Shown: positions 55,001 through 63,095 of the stretch, piece after piece
Numbering within the stretch: the first letter of the stretch is position 1
Layout of the letters: each line of letters opens with the position of its first letter
From: Leuctra nigra
Lineage: Eukaryota; Arthropoda; Insecta; Plecoptera; Leuctridae
Reading direction: 5' to 3'
DNA length: 64,000 nucleotides
Assembly (NCBI GenBank): GCA_934045905.1
Contig: OW203768.1
Span: forward strand, 26,627,060-26,691,059
Notes under the pieces: generated by a model
What the model saw: only the letters and a program-made list of their open reading frames with translations
Told to the model about the DNA's origin: nothing
The model's database searches: none
Program-made: the position numbers and the translations under genes

Positions 55001-58000
55001 TTGAAATCCGCTGTTAAGTTAAAAATAAACAAAAACATATATTTCGCTTGGTTGGTCCACTCAATTTGAAATTTTGACAAGTCTGTACGACTAACATTGT
55101 CCCCAACCTTACAAAGTTTCAGTCAAATCCTCCAATTGGTTAAAATTTAAAACCATCTTTCCTATTATTTTTGAAATTTCAACTAGTTTGACCGATCAAC
55201 TGAATACTTTGCATGGTCATTGAGACGAACATTTTAGGTACTTTTGACAATTTGCAGACTAATTTGTCGTTATTTTCAAAAGTTATTCTCATTTTAAAGC
55301 CATTATATATATTTTTTTTATTACGAGGATTTACAGCTGCTGCCGTTTCTCGCATCTCAACCTCCAGCTCTCTCTATCCTCCCAATCACCCTCTTCCAAA
55401 CCCCTTTCCACCATTGCCCTCTAAACTCCATCCTTCCAGGAGCTCCTCGGGCGTCCACGCTTCCTTCTGTACGGAGGCTTGTATCCCAACATCCTTCTTG
55501 GCCACCTCTCTACCTGCATTCTCTTGACATGTCCATACCAACCTAGCTGCCTCGTCTCGACTCTATCCACAATCGTGTTTACCGATCCCATTTCTTCTCT
55601 CATTTGCCTATTAGGTATATGCTCCAGTCTCGACACCCTGCATGATCTTCGAAGATGGTCCATTTCTAGGGCTTCCAACCGCTCCTTACTTCTCTGAGTC
55701 ATCTGCCAAGCTTCAGCTCCATATGTTGCTATGGGCTCGACTATCGCTCTGTACAAAAGAAACTTCGTTTCCCGTGTCATTTTCTGAGACCAGAGTAAGG
55801 AATTCAAAGTCTGTATGGCAACCCGTCCATTAGTTATCTTCAGAGCCAGTTTTTTGTGGTGATGAAAAAAGCCAAAATTCGTTTTCAACATTCTGAAAGT
55901 GGTGAATTGGTGGTGATAATTATGTTAATTTTTGCGATTGGTGGTGAAATGGAAAAAAAAATATTTTTATAAGAATAAGTGTGAAATATGACGCGCGAAT
56001 ACGACAAACCCCCCTATCACTAGCGAGACTCGGCGCGTGCGCATGCGCACCCCTGTTCAAGGTCATGTAGATGCGTCATTCCATGCTCAGCAGCCAACCA
56101 ACTGGCACCCCCATACACTCTTTGGCTGACACTGACAAAGAAAACACGTGTGATTCTTTCTATTTCGTGGTACTTAGACACAGATCGAGGAAATTTTCGT
56201 AAAATATGTACTCGGAATCGGGAAATGTTGCAAAACATGTAGGTTTGGGCAAAATCGCGTGAAATCGCGAGAATTCGTCAATATCGCGTAAAAACAAAAA
56301 TTTCGCGAAAATTCGCGAGAAAAAGATACACATATTTGGAATCAGGAGTGTATGAAACGTAAAAATATGACAGAAAATTCATGTTTTTAAACATTTCGCG
56401 TTTATCGTGGAAAACATAAACAACTGGCCCTGGTTATCTTTCTAGAAATGTCCTCCTCACACGTTCCTTTATCCGTTATAAAGGTTCCTAAATATTTATA
56501 TTTCTCGCACCTTTTAATCACTGCACCCCCAATGACCATGTCGTCCCCCTGTTCGCCGATTACAAGATATTCAGTCTTAGCCATGTTCATATTCAAACCC
56601 CATTTGGAATACTTCTCTGAGAGCTTCCTTAACATAAACTCTATATCCTCTCGATCATTTGCTACAACGACCTGATCATCAGCAAAGAGCAGTGTGTATA
56701 AAGTTGTATCCCCTACTTCAATGCCCATCCCAGAACATTTCCTACACCACAAATCCAAAGCCCTTCTGAGGTATATCTTAAATAAAGTCGGAGACATGCC
56801 ACATCCCTGCTTTAATCCCTTTGAAACTCTGAAAGTATCTGATACCATCTTCCCCACTTTCACTGCACATTCCGAGTTCTTATATATACTTTTAATGCAA
56901 TCTATGTACTTTTTATCCACCCCACTTTCCTCCAATACTTGAAATAACTTAACTAGGGGCACCCTATCATAGGATTTCATCAAATCCACAAAAACTAAGT
57001 GAGTACTTCTACCTCTTTCCAATCTTTTCTCAATTAACTGTCTCATGGAGTAAATGTTATCCATGCATGATCTACCTGTACGAAAGCCACTCTGTTCTTC
57101 TGAATCTTCTATACTAGCCTCCAGTCTCTTCTTAATAATTCTGCCGTACAACCTCCCTATTGAGTCTGGATTGCATATTACGCGATAATTTGTACATATT
57201 TTTTTATTTCCTTTTTATGTATAGAACTTAAATAACCTAAGTTCCACTCCTTAGGAGCTTCGTCCCCTTCCACCAAACAACTGTTAAAAATCTTACACAA
57301 AATCTCTAAAAGCATATCGGGTCCGCATTTCACAAGCTCTATAGGAATGTTTCCAGGCCCTGGGGCTTTACCATTCTTCATCTCTGCTACAGTCTTCTTT
57401 ACTTCTCGTACGGTTATCCTCTCTATATTATGATTACCATGCACAGTGGCTTGCTCTTCAGTCCATTGCAAAGCATATTCACCCCTTCTTTCAGTCAACA
57501 AGTCTTCATAATGATCTTTCCACTCCCTCATAGTTATAAGAGGGATCATACTGCGATACTGAGTATTGGTTCTTACGCCTTTAATCACCTTCCATGCTTC
57601 CCGAACCTTCGTGCCTCCCAGACACCGACTCACCTGTTCGCACTGTTTCTCCCACATATCCTTCTTAAGCCTTGTCACTTCTTTCTTCACCTCCCTATTG
57701 TACCTCATAAACTGCTTTCTGTCTTCAGAATCCCTCGTCTTCAGCCAGACCTGATATGCTCGCTTCTTGGTATCAACTAACTTCAATAAGTCATCAGTCC
57801 ACCAATCATTCCTTCTGAAATCCTGACGACTCAGTTGGCCTAAGGCTTCTTCTGCCGCCGCCCTTATGCACCTCTTTACTTCCTCATACACTTCCGAATT
57901 GTTACCACACGCTGCCATACTACTAAGTTTATTGGCAAGTCTCATCTTATAGAGAAATGTAGTTGATTCGTCTCCAAGTAACTCTAAATTATACTTCTGA

Positions 58001-59352
58001 GTTACTAAAGGCGTACCTTCTCCTTGAACATCGGTGGAAGGTTTATGAAACGGCTTGAACTCAAATAGAATCTGCGCTCTTAGCATGTAATGGTCCGATC
58101 CACACTCGACACCTCGATACACCCGTACATCCATTGTTCTAAGCCTGGTGTTCTGAGGTAATATGATGTAATCGATAATATACTGTAAGTTCTTGGTTGC
58201 CTGTACCCAGGTATATTGGTGAATCCTTTTGTGAGGGAAGAAACCATTCATTATCTTAAGCGCAAAAGTCTCGCACAACTCTATGAGCCGGGTGCCGCTG
58301 TCATTCACCCTATCATCTCCATACCTGCCAACCACCGAACTGTTCAACCTACTTCCTGTCCATCCGTTAAAATCACCCATCAAAATAATCTCCTTCCGTC
58401 GTCTAATTCCCGGTAAAACCGTAGTCAGTGTGTTATAAAATTGATCTTTGGTTGGTATGTCCGCGTCATCCGTAGGTGCATAAGTTCCTACAATCACGAT
58501 GTCATGCCCTTTCAGCTGCAGCTCCATTAACATTATCCAATCTTTACAATATATATATTTACAATCTTAAAATATTTGAAAAATATATACTTAATTCTCA
58601 TAATTTCCTTCTTGATGCTTCAGTTCCAAGGCCTTCAGAGCAGATTACACACGCATACTTATCAAATCGCATAAAGTATGACGGCCCGCTCCCCAACGTG
58701 TTAAACATAGTGTTTTCCTATTGTTAGGACTAACACATATAATTTAAAGATACGATAATTAGAATAGGCTGCGTGGGTAAGGGTTTTATTATCTTTACTA
58801 TATTTAAGTTGCTCTCTATTACCTCTATGACCTGTTAAAGATAACGATCACAATTGGTCACAATGAAAATACACAGTTTTAAGTTGATCGTTCAAACGGT
58901 TCTAGTTGAAATTTCAAAAATATCTTGATACATTTTATTTAATTTAAACCAATAAACGGATAAAATATACAACACTAAAACCATATGACGGTTTCAAAAG
59001 TTGCGAAAAAATCGTTTCGATCCGTCGAAAGGTGTGACTTATAGGTAATTTTCATGTATCAACCAACAATGCGATCCTATTAAAAAACGATCCTCGCTTA
59101 GATAACATTACATAAGATTGATTAGTCGAACGGTTTGACCTGGGCAGTGCAGGCATAATAACACTAAAACGTACACAGGGAAGAGCAATGAGAGTCTCGT
59201 GGTGAAAGTCAATAAAATAAACCTTGGTTTTAGGAATCCCTGTGGCGATCTCTCCACCTCACTTCTACAACGCGGATCCAAGGTTGCTAGAAGCAGTCGA
59301 CGGCTTAGCTCCTGACAAGGAGAAACACGACAATGGTATCGTCATACAACCT
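29471..59352 (+). CDS. CD36/SCARB-family scavenger receptor, partial gene of eight exons
   Basis: The exons are 29471-29690, 29923-30014, 37675-37835, 39045-39186, 44968-45168, 50012-50208, 54565-54794 and 59234-59352. All have GT-AG borders and compatible phases, 454 codons in all. CD36 proteins have two membrane helices with a large glycosylated lipid-binding ectodomain between them. The first helix (VLILLGTLGGIFITLALAIH) and most of the ectodomain are here. Family hallmarks are FNVTNP, EEIGPFVYT, a WGYDDP motif, a Cys-rich SCYCQPDKEPCLPRGL region and SPPHFYNADP. Several N-glycosylation sites are present. The end of the ectodomain and the second helix lie beyond the right edge. Insect members take up lipids, lipoproteins, carotenoids or pheromones; the ligand here is unknown. 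Croquemort, debris-buster and SCARB1-like types cannot be separated. Confidence 0.92.
29762..29830 (+). repeat. GC-rich dispersed repeat, copy 3 (3' end only)
   Basis: ATCAACAAAGTTTAAAG and CCTCGTCGTTGACGCGCCGT match the 3' part of copy 1. It lies in the short intron between SCARB exons 1 and 2. Confidence 0.65.
29923..30014 (+). CDS. SCARB exon 2: first transmembrane helix
   Basis: A strong acceptor TTTTGTCTCCAG precedes the exon. The protein is VLILLGTLGGIFITLALAIH then VADPLEMSIKS, donor GTGAGT, phase 0. If the upstream ATG at 29865 is used instead, the exon extends to include it. Confidence 0.8.
30015..30861. other. SCARB intron, nothing recognised
   Basis: AT-rich sequence with no exon or repeat that I could define. 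Confidence 0.35.
30862..31405 (-). mobile_element. Helitron-like element, 5'-truncated
   Basis: Read on the minus strand it ends CAACGCGTTACACAGAACG then TTTTCCTAG. The body has the family's repeated phrases (CATGCAAAGTTTAAAGTTGATCGGTC and similar). The 5' side fades into a CA repeat near 31385-31400. Confidence 0.55.
31640..34037 (+). pseudogene. PHD-finger LINE: ORF1 and endonuclease, broken
   Basis: At 31693-31917 is a Cys/His zinc finger of PHD type (CGNCGLELNPEDDSCSCPVC, then YHLNKTCAG and WRCPQCKEKK). At 32224-32856 is a coiled coil (LQKLRKDFTEEVKVLKDKVE) followed by an RNA-binding C-terminal domain (VHRLPTRN). This layout is typical of ORF1 proteins of Jockey/CR1-group LINEs. From 32890 an exonuclease-phosphatase-type endonuclease follows (VLVLTEVSF, GRRGGGIFLFV, AVYRPPDKNK), with a stop at 33288. 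At 33620-34063 comes the region before the RT. It is cut off by a MITE at about 34037. A 50-bp segment of ORF1 (near 31853) is duplicated upstream at 31641. Confidence 0.75.
31985..32160 (-). mobile_element. Short insert with poly-A/(AAT)n tail inside the LINE
   Basis: A T-run and ATT repeat at 31988-32026 look like the reversed tail of a retroposed sequence. The body contains CTGGCAGTGGGGCACATGTT on the minus strand. It separates the zinc-finger ORF from the coiled-coil ORF. Confidence 0.4.
34036..34312. mobile_element. ACTTGGCTGG MITE, truncated copy
   Basis: The left arm is ATCCCCATAAAAAATACTCC, then GTGTAAAAATACCAGCC and AAGTCTCTTTAC. It ends at CGATGCGCCA (about 34312) without the right arm. 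It marks the junction between two unrelated LINE fragments. Confidence 0.65.
34768..35130. mobile_element. ACTTGGCTGG palindromic MITE, full copy in the LINE
   Basis: The ends ATCCCCATAAAAAAGACTCC and ACACGGAGTGTTTTTTATGG (then GGAT) are inverted. Arms of about 150 bp share GATATCA, ACTTGGC and GATGCGC(C/A) blocks. It sits where the LINE has lost its RT palm. Confidence 0.75.
36804..36842. repeat. (AAT)n tail of the R4-like LINE
   Basis: About 13 ATA/AAT repeats directly follow the LINE's 3' end (GTGAATAAAACG). Confidence 0.7.
36975..37339 (+). mobile_element. Helitron-like element, 5'-truncated
   Basis: It ends GTGCTCGCTCATCAACGCGT and then TACACGGAGCGTTTTCCTAG followed by T. The body has a TTTCCAGCCCAATCGGTCAAG-like phrase of the family. 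Confidence 0.55.
37340..37674. other. SCARB intron; possible retroposon tail
   Basis: Short TTTCAATG repeats occur at 37355-37400. GGCTACGGGGCTCGG and TGATTAATAAAG near 37520-37570 look like a small element's 3' end, but no boundaries were found. Confidence 0.3.
37675..37835 (+). CDS. SCARB exon 3
   Basis: Acceptor TTTGTTGCAG. The exon encodes KVTFRKGSYIFNMWYKPPAS, then LKFYVFNVTNPEAFLAG and LRLEEIGPFVYT, typical of the membrane-proximal ectodomain of CD36 proteins. Donor GTGAGT, phase 2 out. Confidence 0.93.
38206..38430. mobile_element. MITE with inverted ends
   Basis: The left end ACTAAAGCCTGATTTACACG matches the right end CGTGTAAATTGGGTTTAATA in inverted orientation. An inner CACAGAAGTTGAAC pairs with a left counterpart. 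About 225 bp. Confidence 0.6.
38431..39044. other. SCARB intron, nothing recognised
   Basis: AT-rich. The only oddity is GGGTC repeated three times near 38665-38682. Confidence 0.35.
39045..39186 (+). CDS. SCARB exon 4
   Basis: Acceptor TTACAG. The exon encodes ETIVHSEPIFNDNGTVTYNT and then STEVVPEPHLS...DKRIVVPNLALL. FNDNGTVTY and VPN are family-conserved. Donor GTGAGT, phase 0 out. Confidence 0.92.
39295..40065. mobile_element. Large foldback element
   Basis: Arms of about 300 bp are inverted copies: CATCGCTGTGACAAAACTAC against GTAGTTTCGTCACAGCGAT outside, and AACGAAAGTTATGG against CCATAACTTTCGTT near the centre. It is non-coding. Confidence 0.7.
40518..41318 (+). mobile_element. Helitron-like element, full copy
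   Basis: The 5' end is TTGAGCGAGCGAAGCGAGCG. The 3' end is CGCTCA, a 14-base loop with AACGCGTT, TGAGCG, TTTTC, then CTAG followed by T. The first bases reappear inverted as GCTCGCTCA beside the 3' hairpin. About 800 bp with no coding capacity. The body repeats phrases such as CATCTCCTGAT(GG)TAGGTTG and GATCGAGCTGAAATTTTG. Confidence 0.7.
41350..43124 (-). mobile_element. Helitron-like element, full copy with hAT MITE inside
   Basis: On the minus strand it starts TTGAGCGAGCGAAGCGAGCG (43124) and ends in CTAG (41350). Its 3' end faces that of the previous copy, 31 bp away. It contains a hAT MITE (41690-42559) and a run of 32 A at 43041-43072. Confidence 0.7.
41690..42559. mobile_element. hAT-type MITE
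   Basis: The ends CAGAGGCGTCGGAA and TTCCGGCGCCCCTG are inverted. The 8-bp flanks AAGATACC (41682-41689) and AATATACC (42560-42567) differ at one base. Subterminal G-runs pair with C-runs at the other end. 870 bp, non-coding, inserted into a Helitron-like element. Confidence 0.85.
43125..43508. other. SCARB intron between two Helitron-like copies
   Basis: A short GGGTGG repeat lies at about 43156-43175; otherwise nothing is recognised. Confidence 0.35.
43509..44368 (+). mobile_element. Helitron-like element, full copy
   Basis: It begins TTGAGCGAGCGACTCC and ends GCTCGCTCATCAACGCGT, then TATACAAAGCGTTTTCCTTG. The 3' hairpin and CTAG have decayed (CTTG). About 860 bp. Confidence 0.65.
44968..45168 (+). 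CDS. SCARB exon 5
   Basis: The exon encodes GFSSMLAGSSVFSNLAMSTF, then LNITIEEFFWGYDDPFIALG and PSWISFTKLGVIDR. The WGYDDP motif is a family hallmark. The acceptor (CTTGAAG) has a poor pyrimidine tract, so the start may shift by a few codons. The donor GTGAGT at 45169 is the first of about 14 tandem donors. Confidence 0.88.
45169..45885 (+). repeat. 42-bp tandem array derived from a SCARB donor
   Basis: About 17 units of ATTGACAGG-GTGAGTAATGAGTC and so on, at 42-bp spacing (one unit of 38 bp at 45211, the last few 43 bp). Twelve copies carry GTGAGT (45169, 45211, 45249, then every 42 bp to 45627) and two carry GTAAGT (45669, 45841). The others have mutated to CTAAAT or CTACGT. The first copy is the real exon border. 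About nine exon bases are included in each unit. Confidence 0.92.
45957..47884. mobile_element. Large ACTTGGCTG palindromic MITE, with nested Helitron
   Basis: The ends ATCCCAGAAAAAACACTCCG and CGGAGTGTATTTTTCTGGGAT are inverted. Arms share GCAGCCAAGTCTCTTTACTT, GATATCA and GGACTTGGCGCATCG. The left arm is interrupted by a Helitron-like element at 46096-46925, and the right arm shows the uninterrupted site. The central 47000-47690 is AT-rich and non-coding. Confidence 0.75.
46096..46925 (-). mobile_element. Helitron-like element, nested, with a readable empty site
   Basis: On the minus strand it starts TTGAGCGAGCGAAGCGAGCG and ends GAGCGTTTTCCTAG followed by T. The MITE's other arm (about 47737-47760) gives the pre-insertion sequence ATACTTTTATTTCAAAA. 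Comparison shows insertion within TTT/TATTTC with no target duplication. Confidence 0.75.
48060..49270 (+). repeat. Tandem array of about 119-bp units with TGACGTCA, CTTCCGG and ATGGCGGC
   Basis: At least six clear units (about 48070-48850) and several partial ones up to 49270 each contain ATATATGACGTCACTTCCGG. In most this is followed within 15 bases by AACAATGGCGGCCG, then AATAATGTCGTCTTT. The units differ by a few substitutions. An unrelated 110-bp insert lies at about 48546-48660. The motifs match the consensus sites of CREB/ATF, ETS and YY1 factors; binding is inference. Confidence 0.8.
49330..50011. other. SCARB intron, nothing recognised
   Basis: It starts with a short Helitron-body-like phrase (AAAATTTCAGATCGATCGGT at about 49327). 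The rest is unassigned. Confidence 0.35.
50012..50208 (+). CDS. SCARB exon 6
   Basis: Acceptor TCTTCTGTAG. The exon encodes LLAEGESTETMYTNDEPTAN, then REPFSLDNMNGSPGMKHWGY and on to GVAMDGIIFK plus AG. Donor GTTGGT, phase 2 out. The MYT...DNMNG...W pattern fits the family. Confidence 0.9.
50209..51334. other. SCARB intron, nothing recognised
   Basis: AT-rich sequence with no exon, tRNA or clear repeat. Confidence 0.35.
51795..53043 (-). mobile_element. piggyBac-type element, internally deleted
   Basis: TTAA flanks both sides (51791-51794 and 53044-53047). The ends CCTCTTCATGCATGA and TTATGCATGAAGAGG are inverted. On the minus strand it keeps a frame-broken acidic N-terminal piece (LDNSEILQALDSDEYLTK, then SSSDNSSNEEDNVAIDEP) and a C-terminal cysteine piece (CHDSLCERRTLYSCKKC...WPDC). 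The catalytic middle is gone. Assignment of the coding remnants to piggyBac rests on TTAA plus this layout. Confidence 0.7.
51915..52560 (-). pseudogene. piggyBac transposase remnant (N- and C-terminal pieces)
   Basis: Read from 52560 downward, an acidic N-terminal segment passes through frameshifts and a short GxxNVG-type repeat. It then joins EFVKEIRSDNHRHFPKQMNK and a Cys-rich stretch CKKCAESVWPDC resembling the family's C-terminal zinc-binding domain. No DDD catalytic region is present. Confidence 0.5.
53464..54390. other. SCARB intron, nothing recognised
   Basis: AT-rich sequence without exon or repeat signature. Confidence 0.35.
54391..54540 (+). pseudogene. Duplicate of SCARB exon 7 start, with a nonsense stop
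   Basis: This is a 150-bp direct copy of 54541-54690 that includes the acceptor TGATGTTTCAG and the exon's first 43 or so codons (NLTPADSFLVYRKPFCRLIR, then a diverged VVYDRCDISEAGIPTYMMKL). It runs into its neighbour and reads a TGA in GACGAGTGA. Using this acceptor would therefore truncate the protein. Confidence 0.85.
54565..54794 (+). CDS. SCARB exon 7: disulphide-rich region
   Basis: The acceptor is GTTTCAG. AG from the previous exon plus G gives Arg, then NLTPADSFLVYRKPFCRLIR and KLPDDVFDNSSPENSCYCQP, then CLPRGLSDITPCYYG. The cysteines match the conserved disulphide set. Donor GTGAGT, phase 1 out. Confidence 0.93.
54853..55308 (+). mobile_element. Helitron-like element, 3'-truncated
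   Basis: It begins TTGAGCGAACGACTTCTTTTGG and carries the family body (GATCGAGCTGAAATTTTGCA, CTTTGCATGGTCATTGAGAC). It is cut off by the RTE-like LINE's 3' end. Confidence 0.65.
55312..58545 (-). pseudogene. RTE-like LINE, nearly full length, frame-broken
   Basis: The minus strand reads, 5' to 3', an exonuclease-phosphatase-type endonuclease (VGTYAPTDDAD, ILMGDFNGWTGSR, IDYIILPQ, GVECGSDHYMLRAQ). A linker follows, then an RT with KNGKAPGPGNIPIEL, SGFRTGRSCMDNIYSMRQL, KGLKQGCGMSPTLFKIYL and the active site LLFADDQVVVA (FADD). The C-terminal domain has [20 protein letters not shown] and GWYGHVKRM. A frameshift at about 57185 splits the endonuclease and RT frames, and the far 5' end is missing. 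The hAT MITE at 55841-56432 interrupts it near the 3' end. Confidence 0.85.
55841..56432. mobile_element. hAT-type MITE in the LINE
   Basis: The ends CAGAGCCAGTT and AACTGGCCCTG are near-perfect inverted repeats. A perfect 8-bp duplication GTTATCTT lies at 55833-55840 and 56433-56440. Removing it restores the LINE reading RKITNGRVAIQTLN. The interior has many CGCG/TCGCGA motifs. Confidence 0.92.
58546..59233. other. SCARB intron with Helitron-like remnants
   Basis: Near 58640-58735 a very decayed 3' end (GTGTTTTCCTATTG) can be guessed. 58865-59120 has Helitron-body phrases (TTAAGTTGATCGTTCAAACG, TAGTTGAAATTTCAAAAATA). Confidence 0.35.
59234..59352 (+). CDS. SCARB exon 8
   Basis: Acceptor TTGGTTTTAG. 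The exon encodes IPVAISPPHFYNADPRLLEA and then VDGLAPDKEKHDNGIVIQP, the conserved SxPHF...ADP...EGL...P region. Donor GTAAGT, phase 0. The next exon was not found before the window ends. Confidence 0.93.
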
Positions 59353-59466
59353 GTAAGTGACGTCATCATATTGCATATCCAGCTACATTCAAAGTATACG
59401 TATTAGAGGATTTTTGCGTAGCATTTGTGGGCAGGGAGGGGAATATTAGGCGCCTCAGGAAATAAA

Positions 59467-59493
59467 CCCATATCCATATCCATATCCATATCC
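59467..59493. repeat. (CATATC)n microsatellite
   Basis: Four copies of CATATC sit at the junction between the SCARB intron and the LINE that follows. Confidence 0.8.
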
Positions 59494-59494
59494 G

Positions 59495-61170
59495 CCGGGA
59501 GTGGATGAGATAAGTGTGCAAATGATAAAGGCAGGTGGTAAAGCTGGATTGGAGTGGTTTTACAGAGTTGTGGCATCGGCATGGATTCAAAAAACTGTAC
59601 CAAGGGATTGGAGGAGAGGTGTTATTGTACCATTGTTTAAGAAAGGGGATCGCAAGAAATGTAGCAACTATAGAGGGATAACACTCATGAGCCAAGGAGC
59701 GAAGATATACGAACGAATTATAGAGAAGAGGATACGAAGTGTAGTTGAAGAGGATTTGAAAGATGAACAATATGGATTTAGAAGAAACAGATCTACGATA
59801 GACCTTATATTCGCTATAAGGACCATTATGGAGAGAAATTGGGAGATGGGAAAGGAAATATGGTTAGTGTTTCTGGATATTGAAAAAGCATATGATCATT
59901 TGCCAAGGGATAGGGTGTGGGAGAGTTTAGAAAAGAGGGAAATAGACAAGAAGTTGATTGAAAGAGTACAGAGTTTGTATGTTGGATGTGAGAGTTGTGT
60001 GGAAACAGTGGGAGGAAGAACGGGCTGGTTTAGTGTGAGATCAGGAGTAAGGCAAGGCAGTGTGTTGTCACCTTTGCTGTTCATTATGGTAATGGATGAT
60101 ATAATTCGGGAGGTGGAAAGGAATGAAGATCTAGATTCGCAAACTGGGGTATATGCGGATGATGTTGTAATTTGGGGAGAGACTGAAGAGTTGGTACAGA
60201 AGAAAGTGGATGTGTGGAACGAAGTGATAAAAAGATATGGAATGAAGATTAGTAGTGAGAAGAGTGAATATTTGGTTTTGGAGAAGAAGAAAAATGGGCT
60301 TGTAAGAAATGGTTTGAAATTGGATGGAAAAGATATTAAACAAGTAGAAGATTTTAGTTATCTAGGAAGTTTGGTTACAAAAGATGGAAAGTGTTCGAAA
60401 GAAGTTAAAAGAAGAATACAGAAAGCAGACGGGTTTTATCAAAAAGTTAGAAAATTAGTATGGAATAGGGATTTACCACTTAAATTTAAATTAGTATTAT
60501 ACAAGCAATATTTTTTACCGATATTATGTTATGGGGCGGTGACGTGGAATTTGGGATGGAAGGAGGAGAGTATGGTACAAGCAGAAGAGATGAAGTTCGT
60601 GAGAGGCATGGCAAATATATCGATGAAGGAACATGTAAGAAGTATGGTGATAAGGAAGAAGATGGGTGTGGAGAGTGTTGGGTTCAAAATTGGGCGAGAA
60701 AGACTGAGGTGGTTTGGTAAACTTAAGAGAATGAAAGACAGTAGAAGAGCCAAAAGTGAATTTGGAAAGTATGTGGAAGGTAAAAGAAAAGTTGGGAGGC
60801 CAAGAGATAGATGGATTGAACAGGTGAAAAGAGATGTTGAGGAACGAGGTGAAAGATGGGAAGAAGTTGAAAGGAAACATTTGTGGGAAAATCAAGAATT
60901 ATGGGAACAAATAGTTACTAAAGTGGAGGTAGTAGAGGAGGATGAGGATGAAGAAGAAAAAGACGGAGGAGAAGAAGAAGAATAAGAAGAAGGAGAAGAA
61001 GAACAAGAAGAAAAAAGGAAGGAGGGGAGGAGGATGAGAAGGAAGACAAATGTGACAGGCCTGGCTAGCCGGCATTACTAAATGTATTTAGCCTATAAGA
61101 AATTTTTACTCTACCTAGTGTGGAATTAAGTGTTTATAAATGTAAATAAATATGTGATAATAAAAAAATA
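59495..61170 (+). pseudogene. RTE-like LINE, 3' two-thirds, RT open and intact-looking
   Basis: A continuous 494-codon frame (59501-60985) covers a full RT domain: PGVDEISVQMIKAGG, VIVPLFKKGDRKKCSNYRGI, DEQYGFRRNRSTIDLIFAIR, VFLDIEKAYDHLPRDRVW, GVRQGSVLSPLLFIMVMDDI and the active site YADDVVIWG. It ends with a basic C-terminal region (RLRWFGKLKRM, KRKVGRPRDRW) and an acidic tail from a purine-rich tract. There is no endonuclease, because the 5' side is truncated at the CATATC repeat. Its lineage differs from the FADD-type elements at 55.3 and 62.2 kb. Sense orientation in the SCARB intron. Confidence 0.85.
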
Positions 61171-61204
61171 AAAATCTTGAAACCATGCCATCATTTTTGT
61201 ATTT

Positions 61205-61608
61205 TTTAGATTGCGCACATTATTTGTTATATTTAACTTTGTTGATCGTAATTGGAGGGCAAGGGGAGGGGGTCGACCTAACGGGCCCGATCCGGGGGAG
61301 TCCAGCACTGGTAGAAAAGCCAGGCCGGAATGGGGACGGACCTGGGGGGTGTGAGGATTCGGGCCGACTGAACCCGATTTCAGGGGGATCACCATCTCGA
61401 GGGGGAAGGTCGGCCCGAGGGGACCGCAAATTAACGGGAGGGCATGGTTAGGCCGACCCTGGCTGCTCTTGGTCTGGGCCTCACCACTGATCTGCCCGGC
61501 ATGGGTAACCCTTACACATGAGCATATGCTCGCCGGCGTAGCTGCAATGGATCATTGGCCAACACAAACCCCACCACCGCGCTAAGGTGGCAGCCGTCGT
61601 GGGGTTTT
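61205..61608 (-). repeat. GC-rich dispersed repeat, copy 4
   Basis: This is the reverse orientation of 18697-19153, with GAGCATATGCTCGCCGGC at 61520-61537 and the tail side at about 61205. It adjoins the 3' end of the preceding LINE. Confidence 0.7.
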
Positions 61609-62111
61609 TGTATTTAATTTATATGTTTTACCTGCAGTACATGCAGTCAGTACTTTATCTTATACAGGTGATTAAGTATTAGAAAGTTGCTTATTCGCAT
61701 TTTCGAGAAGTATTTTTATTGACAGCTCAGAGAGCACCGGATTCAAATTTACTGGATCGAGCCACATTGATGGATAATCCCATTTTCGCAGGATCTTATT
61801 TCTGTAGAATTTGATCCTTGGAAAATTTTAAGGCAAATGAATGTTATATAATAATCATTATTTAGCATTGTCTTTTCTTCCACTTTCATAATAATCAGGT
61901 TAAAATAACAAATACTTGGGTCATTCCCAAGTTTTATTAATTTCTTATTCATTCCGGTTGGCTGGTCCTGTCGCATCTACGTCCTTATGCGCTTTATTAT
62001 TTTCAATTTCTCTTTCTTCCTCTTTTTTCATTTTCATCAATACATCCCTCCACTTATCTTCATCTTCCCACCATCTTCCAGCTCCACTTCCTCCCACTTA
62101 AATCCTTTTCT

Positions 62112-62117
<6 letters not shown>

Positions 62118-62177
<60 letters not shown>
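62118..62177. repeat. (TA)n microsatellite
   Basis: About 30 TA repeats adjoin the 3' end of the next LINE and are probably its tail. Confidence 0.85.
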
Positions 62178-62180
<3 letters not shown>

Positions 62181-63095
62181 GAGTATTTTACAGCACAGGC
62201 CGTTTCTCACACCCCAATCGCCACCTCTCCTTGTCCATCCAACCATCTTCCAGCAAGTTTCTTCTCCCCATTGCCTCCTGTACATCTTCTTGCCATTCTC
62301 TCGGCGGTCGGCCCCTTTTCCTCCTCTCTGGAGGGGTCCAATGCCATATCTTCAGGGGCCACCTATGGGGATCCATTCTTCTTAAGTGTCCATACCAGCA
62401 CAATCTCCTTCGCTCTATCTCCTCTACCACTGTTTCTTCCTTCTTCATCCATCTCCGTATCTGTTCATTCCTAATATGCTCAATTCTTGACACCCTACAA
62501 CTTCTTCTGAGCGCATCCATTTCAACCGCCATCAACCTCTCTTTATCCCTCTTCGTTACTTCCCAGGTCTCAGATCCGTATGTAAGAATACCTTGTACAA
62601 TGCTGCTATAAATTCTATTCTTTGTAGGCTTCTGCAGTTGTTCAGACCACCACATCGAGTTCAGCTTCTGAACCGCTTGTCTTCCCTGGATTATCCGGCT
62701 GCTAATATCTCTCCGACTACTTCCCTCCGATGAAAAAATAGATCCTAAGTACTTATACTCTCGGCACTCTTTCACTTCCTTCCCATCCACGTCCATGTCA
62801 TTACCTTCTCCCCCTACCACCAAGTATTTGGTCTTGTCAAAATTGATTTTTAAACCCCATTTTTCGTATGTTTCTGATAATTTCCGCATCATATAATTGC
62901 AGTCGTCCTCGTCCAATGCAACCACTACTTGGTCATCAGCAAAGAGAAGGGAATGCAGGTAATCTCCATTCACAGGCACACCCATCCATCTACACTTGGC
63001 TTGCCATTCTTGCAAAACCTTATCTATATAGATTTTGAATAGAGAAGGTGAGAGGCAGCACCCTTGACGCAAACCATTCGTAATCTCGAAGCTAC
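62178..63095 (-). pseudogene. RTE-like LINE, 3' half of RT
   Basis: On the minus strand the frame reads ITNGLRQGCCLSPSLFKIYI, then HSLLFADDQVVVALDEDDCN (FADD active site), [39 protein letters not shown] and LCWYGHLRRMDPHRWP. About 300 codons are open to the stop. It is related to but distinct from the LINE at 55.3-58.5 kb. It is 5'-truncated at about 63095 (the first 25 or so codons of the long frame are not LINE). Confidence 0.85.

Noticed and set aside
59366..60343. Minus-strand frames at 59-60 kb
   Set aside because: They are antisense to the well-supported RT frame.
62037..62385. Frames through the TA repeat
   Set aside because: They are TA microsatellite translations (repeated Tyr-Ile).
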